Assembly: GCA_016125495.1 (NCBI GenBank)
Contig: WGLQ01000008.1
Coordinates: 62,001 to 126,000, forward strand
Reading direction: 5' to 3'
DNA length: 64,000 bases
DNA from: Hyphomicrobiales bacterium
Lineage (GTDB): Bacteria; Pseudomonadota; Alphaproteobacteria; Rhizobiales; RI-29
Below the pieces are notes generated by a model. That model worked only from the letters and a program-made list of their open reading frames with translations, had not been told where the DNA came from and did no database searches. The position numbers and the translations under genes are program-made. Below, in pieces: positions 41,768 through 50,240 of the stretch (position 1 is the stretch's first letter; the number at the start of each line of letters is the position of its first letter).

Positions 41768-43981
41768 ATGATGATCAGAGCTTTCTCGCTTCTCGCTCTC
41801 GTGGCGACGATCGCGTCACCTGGAGTCGCGGATGCGTGCACTCCCAAGCGCGGGGCCGTACAGATGGGCCGAACCGTGGTGCTGGACACCAGCCAGCCCA
41901 GCCACCACGGCTCGATCAACCACGGCGAGACCGGCATCCTGAAAAAGGGCGAGGTGATCATCACCTTCGACGACGGCCCTATCCCTCAGCGCACGCGCCC
42001 GATCCTCGACAGCCTCGATCGCCACTGCGTGAAGGCCACGTTCTTTGCGGTGGGCCGCATGGCCATGGCCTATCCGGACACGCTGCGCGAAGTGGTGCGG
42101 CGGGGCCACACGCTGGCCGGGCACACCTGGAGCCACGCGAACCTCGGACGCACCGGCCTTTCCGGCGGCCGCAACGAGGTGGAGCGCGGATTTGCGGCGC
42201 TCGAGGCGATCACGGGGCGGCCGGCCTCGTCCCTCTTTCGCTTTCCCTACCTTTCGACCTCTCGCGTGCTGCTCGCCGAGCTGACCAAAGCCAACGTCGG
42301 CTCCATCTCCGTCGACGTGGTCAGCGGTGACACCGACGGCTACAGCGCCGAAAAGATGCTGCGCGTCACGATGGAGCGCCTCAGGGCGCGCGGCAACGGC
42401 ATCCTGCTGTTCCACGACATCAAGAAGGAGACCGTGCGGGCCGTCCCGATGATCCTCGATGCGCTCGCCGCCGAGGGCTACAAGGTGGTCCACCTCAAGA
42501 CCCGCGCGCCCTATCAAGCCCGTGCGGACCTCGTCGCCGAGTACCGCCGCATCCTCGACAAGCGGGCGCCGCTGGTCGCCGATGCCGGAGTGAGCCGGCC
42601 GACGCCGACCGTGGCGTTGCCGGTACGCCGGACCACCGTTGCCGCGGTGGCCGAGACCACCGGCGGCGGCTCGTTCTTCTCTTTCGCCTCGGCGAGCATC
42701 GCGAGCGAGGGTAGCGAGAGAGCCAAATTGGCACTCGATCGGGAATCGCGCGAGCTGCCAGCGCCGACACGCGCAAGGCCGAAGCCCGGCGAGGTTGCGC
42801 GGACCGAAGAAGGCACCGCGGAGGCGGGGACCACCGCCGCCACGGCAACATCCACCGAAGGAACACAAGCCGAGCCAAGCCGTGTCGCGGCGCTCGCGCC
42901 GACCGCACCCACGATCACCGACCTACCAGCGCGGCGCCAGCAGACCGCGGCCGCCAGTCCGGCTCGCGTCGATCAGGAGCCCATCGTCGGCTCGCTGCCG
43001 CGGCGACGCCCAGCTTCGCCCGACGACCCCTCGTCCGGCATCAAGGCCAACAAGCCGGACGAAGCGGCGGACCGGATGCCCCCGCCCGTGGCGACCGATG
43101 CCGACGCCAAACCCGAGTTCGCGGTGGCTCCCGTGGCACCGGCAGCTGCGGCAAAGCACACGCCCGAGGCCGGGTCCGAGGCAACCAACGAGATGCCCGG
43201 GATCGAACGCAAGCGGCCCGCAATAGTGCTCGGAAGCCCGACCCTCGAGGTCGCCAAGCCGGCGGACGAAATGCCTGCGGAACCGCTCTCACATGCTAGC
43301 GTTCCGGAAAGCGCCGCTCCCTCGGTCGCGACGACACCCGCCGGCAGCACGCCGACCATCGCCGGAGCGCCCGTTGCCGGCGCCAGCGAGGTGGTGCGCT
43401 CGGCGAGCGCGCCGGCCACGGCGGGCGCCACGACGTCGGCCACCGAAGGCGCGGCGGCACCAGCCGCTGCGAGTGGTCCCGGTGCACCCGGCGCGGTCGC
43501 CCGCAAACCGGCGGGCATCGGCACCGCGGATCCGATGGCGGGGGCCTCCAAGAAGCCGGCTGCCGCGGCGGTGGCACAACCGCCCCGTCAGCAGGGTGCC
43601 GGCGAGCGTGTCACCACGGCGCGGCGGACACCCGCCACGACCAATGCCGCGCTGCCCCGAAACGCCCAGCGCGGTGTGAGCGCCGCGACGGCGCCGCAGC
43701 CGACGGCACCGGACGTGGCAACGACGCGTGCCGCGAAGGCGACGGCGGCCTTGCGGCGCAAGCGGGCGGAGGCCCTGCGGCGAGCCGCGCTTCAAGCTGA
43801 ACAGGAGCAACTTCGCCGGGCTTCGGCCGCGATCGAGGCGCGCAGGCGCGCCGCGGCCGCAGCCGCCCAGGCGGAACTGGCCAAGCCGCCGGTCGCATCG
43901 GCCCCCGCGTCCGCACCGACGGGCGGCGGCCAGACCGAATTGCAGAAGATCTGGCAGCGCGAGCCGTTCAGGACGCGCTAG
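41768..43981 (+). CDS. NodB-domain polysaccharide deacetylase with long disordered tail
   Basis: 737 residues. A signal peptide (about 1-22) is followed by a NodB/CE4 domain at about 60-255. The metal and catalytic motifs are present: TFDDGP, HTWSH (the H-x3-H type metal site), RFPY, DVVSGDTDGY and LLFHDIK. The enzyme would N-deacetylate a GlcNAc polymer in the periplasm. The remaining 470 residues are an Ala/Pro/Thr-rich, low-complexity region ending in an Arg/Ala-rich helical stretch (TRAAKATAALRRKRAEALRRAAL). No domain is recognisable there. Such tails may span the peptidoglycan or be cleaved. The paired ATGs at 41768/41771 are alternatives. Convergent with fabF. Confidence 0.9.
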   Translation: MMIRAFSLLALVATIASPGVADACTPKRGAVQMGRTVVLDTSQPSHHGSINHGETGILKKGEVIITFDDGPIPQRTRPILDSLDRHCVKATFFAVGRMAMAYPDTLREVVRRGHTLAGHTWSHANLGRTGLSGGRNEVERGFAALEAITGRPASSLFRFPYLSTSRVLLAELTKANVGSISVDVVSGDTDGYSAEKMLRVTMERLRARGNGILLFHDIKKETVRAVPMILDALAAEGYKVVHLKTRAPYQARADLVAEYRRILDKRAPLVADAGVSRPTPTVALPVRRTTVAAVAETTGGGSFFSFASASIASEGSERAKLALDRESRELPAPTRARPKPGEVARTEEGTAEAGTTAATATSTEGTQAEPSRVAALAPTAPTITDLPARRQQTAAASPARVDQEPIVGSLPRRRPASPDDPSSGIKANKPDEAADRMPPPVATDADAKPEFAVAPVAPAAAAKHTPEAGSEATNEMPGIERKRPAIVLGSPTLEVAKPADEMPAEPLSHASVPESAAPSVATTPAGSTPTIAGAPVAGASEVVRSASAPATAGATTSATEGAAAPAAASGPGAPGAVARKPAGIGTADPMAGASKKPAAAAVAQPPRQQGAGERVTTARRTPATTNAALPRNAQRGVSAATAPQPTAPDVATTRAAKATAALRRKRAEALRRAALQAEQEQLRRASAAIEARRRAAAAAAQAELAKPPVASAPASAPTGGGQTELQKIWQREPFRTR

Positions 43982-44008
43982 GAGCGCCGCAATCGATCGT
44001 GCTGCAAC

Positions 44009-44034
44009 GGGCGCACGGCCTCAGGCCGGCGCCC
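44009..44034. terminator. Bidirectional hairpin between deacetylase and ketosynthase genes
   Basis: GGGCGC (44009-44014), bulged A, CGGCC, loop TCA, GGCCG, GCGCCC (44029-44034): an eleven-pair stem in the 115-base gap between convergent genes. No clear T-run in either direction. Confidence 0.55.
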
Positions 44035-44096
44035 TGACAGCGCGCGGGCGGGCCACGGGGATCGCGCCAACCGCCTCGGCCTTCAACCTGCTGGCC

Positions 44097-45341
44097 TCAG
44101 ACGGGAGCGGGACCGAAGGCGAGGACGGCATTCAGCCCACCGAAGGCAAAGGAGTTCGACAGCGCGTGCGTCACCTGCCGCCGGCGCCCGACGTTCGGCG
44201 TGTAGTCGAGATCGCACTGCGGATCGGCCTCCGCGAGGTTGATGGTCGCGGGCACGAAGCCCTCGGCGATCGCCTTGAGGCAGGCCACCGCCTCGATGCC
44301 ACCGCCGGCACCCAGCAGATGACCGTGCATCGATTTCGTCGATGATACCGACAAATCCATCGCCGCCGGGCCGAAGACCTCGCGGATGGCACGGGTCTCG
44401 TTCAGATCGTTGACGGTCGTCGCGGTGCCATGCGCATTGACGTACTGGACGTCGGACGGGGCGAGGCCCGCGTCGGCGAGGGCGAGGCGCATGGCCTCCT
44501 TGGGCCCCTCGATGTCCGGGTTGACCATGTCCTTGGCATCGGAGGTCATGCCGAAGCCGAGCACCTCGCCGAGGATCGTCGCGCCGCGCGCCTTGGCGCG
44601 CTCGAGTTCCTCGAGCACGAGGAGGCCGGCGCCTTCCGCCAACACCGTGCCGTTGCGCTTCTTGGAAAACGGAAAGCAGCCCTCGGGCGAGAGCACACGC
44701 ATCGCCTGCCAGGCGCGCATGGTTCCGAAGTTGAGGACCGACTCCGAGGCCCCTCCGATACCAACGTCGACGAGGCCATCGCGAATGAAGCCGAAGAGGA
44801 GGCCGATAGCGTGAGCAGCCGTCGAACAGGCGCTGACGGTGCCGAAAGTCGGCCCCTTGATGCCATACTCGATGCCGACGTGCGCGGCCGCCGACGAGCC
44901 GATGATGCGCAGCAGGGTCAGCGGGTGGGTCGCCTTCTTCTTCAGGATGAAGAGGTCCCGATAGGCCGTCTCGAACGTCACCAGGCCGCCGGCGCCGGAC
45001 CCGATGATGCAGGCCGCGCGATGACCGTCCTCGAGTGGCCCCTCGAGGCCGGCCATGGAGAACGCCTCCATGGCGGCGACGCCAGCGAAATGCGAATAGC
45101 GGTCGGCGTGGGGCAGGACCTTGTCACGCTTCAGCGCCTGGAAGGTCGGCTTGGGGTCGAAATCCTTCACTTCACCGGCGATGGTGATGTAGAGGTCCTC
45201 GGTGTCGAAGTTGGTAATGGGGCCGATGCCGCAGGCCCCGGCCTGCATGGCCTGCCAATAGTTCTCGACGCCAACACCGATCGGGCTGACGACGCCCATG
45301 CCGGTGACCACGACGCGCCGCCGTGCCCTGTTCGATGTCAT
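44097..45341 (-). CDS. Beta-ketoacyl-ACP synthase II (FabF/NodE type)
   Basis: 414-residue condensing enzyme extending an acyl-ACP by malonyl-ACP. The catalytic triad is complete: Cys in VSACSTAAH, His in NAHGTATTVND and His in MHGHLLGAGG. The N-terminus RRRVVVTGMGVVSPIGVGVENYW is diagnostic. It lies 92 bases downstream of a dedicated acyl carrier protein gene, as nodE follows nodF in rhizobia. It is probably a specialised ketosynthase rather than the housekeeping FabF, which normally sits with fabD, fabG and acpP. Confidence 0.9.
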   Translation of the reverse strand: MTSNRARRRVVVTGMGVVSPIGVGVENYWQAMQAGACGIGPITNFDTEDLYITIAGEVKDFDPKPTFQALKRDKVLPHADRYSHFAGVAAMEAFSMAGLEGPLEDGHRAACIIGSGAGGLVTFETAYRDLFILKKKATHPLTLLRIIGSSAAAHVGIEYGIKGPTFGTVSACSTAAHAIGLLFGFIRDGLVDVGIGGASESVLNFGTMRAWQAMRVLSPEGCFPFSKKRNGTVLAEGAGLLVLEELERAKARGATILGEVLGFGMTSDAKDMVNPDIEGPKEAMRLALADAGLAPSDVQYVNAHGTATTVNDLNETRAIREVFGPAAMDLSVSSTKSMHGHLLGAGGGIEAVACLKAIAEGFVPATINLAEADPQCDLDYTPNVGRRRQVTHALSNSFAFGGLNAVLAFGPAPV

Positions 45342-45433
45342 GCCGGCCTCCTCGGATTGCGAGACGCTGCCCGCCCCACCACGCCGCCCTGGGGGACGGA
45401 GCGCTACCGGAGCGACCGGCTCCCGTCATTCAA

Positions 45434-45697
45434 CTAGGCGGCGGCGCCGCCAGGACTTTCGACGAGGGCCCGAACACGCTCCACCACACTGCCAACGGTC
45501 TTGAAGTCCTCGACTTCCTCGTTGGCGTTGTAGGGGATCTCGATCTGGAAGGTGTCCTCGAGGTCGAACACGATCATGGCGAGGTCGAGCGACTCGATCT
45601 CCAGCTCGTCGAGCTTGGTCTCCATGGTGATGTTCTTGTCCGGCGCCTTCATGTGCTTTCGCAGGATCTCGACGATCTTCGTGGCTACGTCGTCCAT
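45434..45697 (-). CDS. Acyl carrier protein (NodF-like, dedicated)
   Basis: 87-residue carrier with the phosphopantetheine serine in ELEIESLDLAMIVFDLE (serine near residue 37), where the usual DSLD reads ESLD. Four-helix ACP length and charge pattern. The start at 45697 follows GAGGAG. The next gene is its likely ketosynthase. The pair may make an unusual fatty acyl chain for a lipid, a capsule or a signalling molecule. Confidence 0.9.
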   Translation of the reverse strand: MDDVATKIVEILRKHMKAPDKNITMETKLDELEIESLDLAMIVFDLEDTFQIEIPYNANEEVEDFKTVGSVVERVRALVESPGGAAA

Positions 45698-46053
45698 TGC
45701 CAGCTCCTCGATCAACAGTGCCGAAGGCACCTGCCGCCATCCCCGCGCCGCCGCGCGCCGCGCCAACGGCGCCCGCCGTCACTGCTGGTGCTAAAGCGCG
45801 CGGCACCGGTGGGCAAGGACTGTGCGCCGATATACCCAAATTTGGACCCTGTCGAGGTGGCGCTGAAGACCGGCGCGGCGCCGCGCACTGACTGGAGGCC
45901 GGCTGGGTGACCTAGACTTTTGGACTAGATTGACGCAAAGGTTAGGTTCTGGCGCGCCATGGCCCGCCGGCAGCCGGCGCAGTGCGAAATCCGCATGCCC
46001 GACGATCGGCGAGCAAAGAGCAAATAAACCGTGCGCGGGTGGGAGGACGAAGC
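45698..46053. promoter_or_regulatory. Divergent control region between acyl carrier protein and fadD-like genes
   Basis: No gene is supported in these 356 bases. A perfect palindrome CCAAATTTGG lies at 45836-45845. A possible rightward promoter is TTGGAC (45920-45925) with TAGGTT (45943-45948), 17-base spacing, about 100 bases before the ligase start. TTGACG at 45930-45935 matches one half of the LiuR-type operator seen before fadE, but the second half is not conserved. Confidence 0.3.
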
Positions 46054-47790
46054 ATGAACGACTCTGCAAGCGGCAACGCGCCCGGTCCCGGTGCCGCCAG
46101 CACCGCGACGATGCCGTGGCTCGCTCACTATCCGGCCAGTGTCGAGTGGAAGGCACCGCTCGCGCAGCACCCCATGCACGAGTTGCTCGAGCACGCCGCT
46201 CGCCGGTTCCCCAAGAACACCTGCACGAACTTCCTCGGTGCGACGATCACCTACGAGGACATGCTCCGGCATTCGGACAAGGCGGCCAAGGGACTGGCGG
46301 CGGCCGGCGTCACCAGGGGCACGAAGGTCGGCCTCTTCCTGCCGAACTCGCCGACCTTCATCGCCTACTACTATGCCATCCTCAAGCTCGGCGCCGTGGT
46401 CGTGAATTACAATCCGCTCTATACGGTCGAGGAACTCGCCTACCAGGTCAAGGACAGCGAAACCGAGATCATGGTGACACTCGACCTCGCCGTCCTGTTC
46501 GGGAAGGTCGCCGAACTCATCGAGACCGGGGCGCTGAAGCGGGCCGTCATCGCGCATTTTCCCGCCCTGCTGCCAGGCTTGAAATCGGCGCTCTTCAAGC
46601 TTCTCAAGAGCAAGGACCTCGCCCGCCCCCGTACCTCGGCCGTGGCCGATCGCCTGCTCTTCGACGACGCCCTGACGGACAACGACGGAAAGCTTTCCCC
46701 GGTTGCAATCGATCCAGCCAACGACATCGCCGTGCTGCAGTACACGGGCGGCACGACGGGGACGCCGAAGGGCGCGATGCTGACGCACGCCAACCTTTCC
46801 GCGAACATCTCGCAGATGACGCACTGGGCGCCGGACCTCGTCGACGGAAAGGAAAAGGTGTTCGGGGCGCTGCCGTTCTTTCACGTCTTCGCGATGACGA
46901 CGGTGATGAACTTCGGAATTGCGCGGGCGGCCGAGATCGTGATGATGCCGCGGTTCATGCTCGACGATGGCCTCAAGCTCATCGCCAAGACGCGCCCGAG
47001 CATCATGCCGGGTGTGCCGACACTCTACAACGCGCTGATGAACCATCCGAAAATCAAAAACTACGACCTCAGCTCGCTCAAGATGTGCATCTCCGGCGGG
47101 GCGCCGCTGCCGATCGAGGTCAAGCGCGGCTTCGAGGCGATGACCGGCTGCAAGCTGGTGGAGGGATACGGCCTTTCGGAGACCTCGCCGGTGGCCACCT
47201 GCAATCCGATCGGCGGCATCGTAAAGGAGGGCTCCATCGGGCAGCCTGTTCCGGGAACCAAAATAACGATCCGCGAGATCGGGAACTCCGCGAACATCCT
47301 GGCGATCGGGGAGAAGGGGGAGATCTGTATCGAGGGGCCGCAGGTCATGAAGGGCTACTGGAAGCGCCCCGACGAGACAGCGGACGTCATGGTGGGGGCG
47401 GCGCTGCGGACGGGCGACGTCGGCTACATGGACGAACAGGGCTTCACGTTCATCGTCGACCGCCTCAAGGACCTCATCATCTGCTCGGGCTACAACGTCT
47501 ATCCGCGCCGCGTGGAAGAGGCGATCTATGAGTTCCCGGCAGTCGAGGAGGTGACAGTCATCGGCATTCCGGACGACTACCGGGGCGAGGCGCCGAAGGC
47601 CTTCATAAAGCTTCGCAAGGGCAAGACCGCAACCACGGAAGAAATCCTGAAATTCCTCGAGAAGAAGCTCTCCAAGATCGAGATGCCGGCGGAGATCGAG
47701 TTCCGCGACGAACTGCCCAAGACGATGATCGGAAAACTCTCCAAGAAGGAGTTGAAACAGGAGGAGGCCGGGCGACGCACCAGGAGTTGA
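46054..47790 (+). CDS. Long-chain fatty acid-CoA ligase (FadD type)
   Basis: 578-residue AMP-forming ligase activating fatty acids for beta-oxidation. Landmarks: P-loop QYTGGTTGTPKGAMLTH near residue 230, PFFHVFAMTTVMN, VEGYGLSETSP (A5), RLKDLIICSGYNVYPRRVEEAIYEFP (A8 hinge) and TMIGKLSKKEL with the catalytic Lys. The start follows GGGAGGA. The MerR regulator gene follows after 76 bases on the same strand, and the fadE-J-I operon lies beyond it, so this is one fatty-acid region. Confidence 0.93.
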   Translation: MNDSASGNAPGPGAASTATMPWLAHYPASVEWKAPLAQHPMHELLEHAARRFPKNTCTNFLGATITYEDMLRHSDKAAKGLAAAGVTRGTKVGLFLPNSPTFIAYYYAILKLGAVVVNYNPLYTVEELAYQVKDSETEIMVTLDLAVLFGKVAELIETGALKRAVIAHFPALLPGLKSALFKLLKSKDLARPRTSAVADRLLFDDALTDNDGKLSPVAIDPANDIAVLQYTGGTTGTPKGAMLTHANLSANISQMTHWAPDLVDGKEKVFGALPFFHVFAMTTVMNFGIARAAEIVMMPRFMLDDGLKLIAKTRPSIMPGVPTLYNALMNHPKIKNYDLSSLKMCISGGAPLPIEVKRGFEAMTGCKLVEGYGLSETSPVATCNPIGGIVKEGSIGQPVPGTKITIREIGNSANILAIGEKGEICIEGPQVMKGYWKRPDETADVMVGAALRTGDVGYMDEQGFTFIVDRLKDLIICSGYNVYPRRVEEAIYEFPAVEEVTVIGIPDDYRGEAPKAFIKLRKGKTATTEEILKFLEKKLSKIEMPAEIEFRDELPKTMIGKLSKKELKQEEAGRRTRS

Positions 47791-47866
47791 GCCGAAGAGG
47801 CAAGGGGCGCCTCGGCGCGCCGACACCAGCGGACACGAGCAGCAAAAAGCATACACCGAGCAGGAC

Positions 47867-48304
47867 ATGAGCAAGTCGAGCGAGCCCCGTGCGCCAGCGG
47901 GGCCTGCGGACGCTCACGAGGAGCGCTACAGCATCGGCCAACTCGCCGACGACCTCAGCGTGACGACACGGGCGATCCGTTTCTATGAATCCCGCGGCCT
48001 GCTCTCACCGGGCCGGCAATCGGGCGCGCGCTTCTACGGGCGGCGGGACAGGGCACGCCTCATGCTCATCCTGCGCGGCAAGCGCCTCGGGTTCACGCTG
48101 GAGGAAATCGGGGAATTCCTCGATCTCTACGATGCCGACCCGACCCAGAAGTTGCAGCTGCAGCATCTGCTCGCAAAGGTCGATGCGGCGATCGCCGACC
48201 TCGGGAGCAAACTGGCCGATATCACGCGCACACTCGGCGAACTCGAGGACGTGCGCACCAAGGTCGTCGAAGCGCTGCACGAGCCGGATCAGGCTGCCCG
48301 GTAG
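47867..48304 (+). CDS. MerR-family regulator, LiuR-like
   Basis: 145 residues. An N-terminal MerR winged helix-turn-helix (YSIGQLADDLSVTTRAIRFYESRGLLSPGR) covers residues about 21-50. Then comes a long dimerisation coiled coil (about 90-130: LQHLLAKVDAAIADLGSKLADITRTLGELE). There is no cysteine cluster of metal sensors. Regulators of this type (LiuR, and the AtuR-like fatty-acid group) repress acyl-CoA degradation genes through TTGACGT..ACGTCAA sites. Exactly such a palindrome lies before fadE at 54943-54958. That it binds there is inference. Confidence 0.85.
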   Translation: MSKSSEPRAPAGPADAHEERYSIGQLADDLSVTTRAIRFYESRGLLSPGRQSGARFYGRRDRARLMLILRGKRLGFTLEEIGEFLDLYDADPTQKLQLQHLLAKVDAAIADLGSKLADITRTLGELEDVRTKVVEALHEPDQAAR

Positions 48305-48380
48305 GCGAGGCGCGAGGCGATCCGCACGGCAGCGGAACTGCAATTGCCGACCAGGTGGAACCAGGGAAAGGAACCGGAAC

Positions 48381-48818
48381 ATGCGTGCATGGCAACGAAT
48401 TCTCGGTCTCAGCCTGATCCTGACGGGTGCAGCGGCACTCACCGCGACCGCCGACGACAGGACGCCGGCGCCCGAGGGCGCAAGCGTCTACTTCATCGGA
48501 CTGGCCGACGGAGATACCGTGACAAGCCCGCTCGTCATCCGTTTCGGGCTCAAGGGCATGGGAGTGGCACCGGCCGGTGTCGAGAAGGAAAAGACCGGGC
48601 ACCATCATCTCATCATCGATGAGACGGTCGAGGGAGACGAACTGCTCGAATCCCTGCCCGCCGACGACAATCACAAGCATTTCGGCGGAGGTCAGACGGA
48701 GGCGACGATCACCCTCGCCTCGGGCCGACACACACTGCAGCTCGTGGTCGGCGACCACAACCACATCCCGCACAATCCACCGATCATGTCGGAACGGATC
48801 ACGATAACCGTGAAATGA
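48381..48818 (+). CDS. DUF4399 periplasmic protein
   Basis: 145 residues with a Sec signal peptide (about 1-24). The body carries the DUF4399 pattern: FIGLADGDTVTSPLVIRFGLKGMGVAPAG, KTGHHHLIID, HFGGGQTEATITLASGRHTLQLVVGDHNH. The His-rich loops suggest metal binding, but no activity has been established for the family as far as I know. It follows the MerR gene by 76 bases, and a terminator-like hairpin follows it. Confidence 0.88.
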   Translation: MRAWQRILGLSLILTGAAALTATADDRTPAPEGASVYFIGLADGDTVTSPLVIRFGLKGMGVAPAGVEKEKTGHHHLIIDETVEGDELLESLPADDNHKHFGGGQTEATITLASGRHTLQLVVGDHNHIPHNPPIMSERITITVK

Positions 48819-48834
48819 CCTCAGTTGCGGGCGA

Positions 48835-48859
48835 CCGCCGCCGCTCGCAGCGGCGGCGG
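48835..48859. terminator. Bidirectional hairpin between DUF4399 and fadI genes
   Basis: CCGCCGCCGCT (48835-48845), loop CGC and AGCGGCGGCGG (48849-48859) form a perfect eleven-pair stem in the 59-base gap between convergent stops. Confidence 0.65.
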
Positions 48860-48877
48860 CTGCGCTTCCTGCCGCCT

Positions 48878-50161
48878 TCAGCCCGCCGCCTCCATGATCG
48901 CGGCAACGCCCATGCCGCCTGCCGTGCACACCGATATGAGTCCGCGACCGGAGCCCTTGGCGGCCAGCAGTTTGGCGAGCACGGCGATGATTCGCCCGCC
49001 GGTCGCCGCGAAGGGATGACCGACGGCAACGCTCGAGCCCTTGACATTGAGCCGCGCGCGATCGATCGCGCCGAGCGGGGCGGACCTGCCTAGCGTCTCG
49101 CGGCAGAATTTCTCGTCCTCCCACGCCTTCAGAGTGCACAGCACCTGGGCGGCGAACGCCTCGTGGATCTCGTAGAAATCGAAGTCCTGGAGGGACAGGC
49201 CGGTGCGCTCGAGCAGCCGGGCGACGGCGATCGTAGGCGCCATCAGGAGGCCTTTGCCGGCGACGAAATCGATCCCCGCATGCTGGCCGGCAGAGAGGTA
49301 GGCGAGCACCGGCAGGCCGCGTGCCTTGGCCCAGGCCTCGCTGGCGAGAAGGACAGCGGAGGCACCATCGGTGAGCGGCGTCGAATTGGCGGCGGTCAGC
49401 GTGCCTTTTTCTCCACGCTCGAAGACCGGTTTCAGTTCGGCGAGCCGCTCGAGCGAGATGTCGTCGCGTAGGTTGTTGTCCCGTGTCACGCCGGCGCAAG
49501 GAACGAGCAAATCGTCCATGAAACCATCACGGTAGGCGGCGCTCGCCTTGGTATGACTTTCGAAGGCGAGGAGGTCCTGTTCTTCGCGCCCAATGCCCCA
49601 CTCCTGCGCCATCAACTCGCAGTGCTGGCCCATCGAAAGTCCGGTGCGCGGCTCGCCGTTACTGGGCGGCTCGGGCGCCAACTCGCCGAAACCGAAGCCC
49701 TTCAGGGCGCGCATTTTCGCGCCGAAGCCCTTGGCCCGCTGCAGGGCGATGAGGCGCTGTGCGAAGCGGCGCTGGAAGACGATCGGGGCATCGCTCGTGG
49801 TGTCGGTGCCGCAGGCGATCGCGCACTCGATCTCTCCCGTGGCGATTTTCGCCATCGAGCCGAGCGCGGCCTGGAGGCTCGTGCCGCAGGCCTGCATCAG
49901 CGTGACGCCCGGCGTTCCGGGATCGAGGGAGGTCGAGAGAACCGCCTCGCGCGTCAGGTTCCAGTCCTTGGCGTGGCCGATGATGGCGCCGCCGACTACC
50001 TCGTCGATGAGTTCACCCGAGAGCGAAAAGCGCTCGACGAGGCCCTCGAGGGAAACCGCGAGCATGTCGAGGTTCGAGAGATCGCCATAAAGCGAATTCG
50101 AGCGGCAGAACGGAATACGCATGCCACCGACGACGGCGACGCGCCGCAGTTCTCTTTGCAT
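48878..50161 (-). CDS. fadI: Acetyl-CoA acyltransferase (thiolase), FadI type
   Basis: 427-residue degradative thiolase releasing acetyl-CoA in the last step of beta-oxidation. The catalytic residues are complete: Cys in LMQACGTSLQAA, His in VAVGHPFAATGG and Cys in SVCTAGGMGVAA. The loop with LKGFGFGELAPEPP.. fits the FadI branch. The ATG at 50161 with GAGG upstream is preferred over a TTG three codons earlier. It is the last gene of the fadE-fadJ-fadI operon (79 bases after fadJ). Confidence 0.92.
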   Translation of the reverse strand: MQRELRRVAVVGGMRIPFCRSNSLYGDLSNLDMLAVSLEGLVERFSLSGELIDEVVGGAIIGHAKDWNLTREAVLSTSLDPGTPGVTLMQACGTSLQAALGSMAKIATGEIECAIACGTDTTSDAPIVFQRRFAQRLIALQRAKGFGAKMRALKGFGFGELAPEPPSNGEPRTGLSMGQHCELMAQEWGIGREEQDLLAFESHTKASAAYRDGFMDDLLVPCAGVTRDNNLRDDISLERLAELKPVFERGEKGTLTAANSTPLTDGASAVLLASEAWAKARGLPVLAYLSAGQHAGIDFVAGKGLLMAPTIAVARLLERTGLSLQDFDFYEIHEAFAAQVLCTLKAWEDEKFCRETLGRSAPLGAIDRARLNVKGSSVAVGHPFAATGGRIIAVLAKLLAAKGSGRGLISVCTAGGMGVAAIMEAAG

Positions 50162-50240
50162 CGTCCTCAACGCCCCGCCTCCGTTCCCTCAGCTCCCGTG
50201 CCGCCCTCGTACCGCAACCTGCCGCAGTCCGCCCGAGGCT

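Noticed and set aside
41768-45697. Nodulation-factor biosynthesis locus
   Set aside because: NodB, NodE and NodF families are broad, and nodA, nodC, nodD and a nod box are absent.
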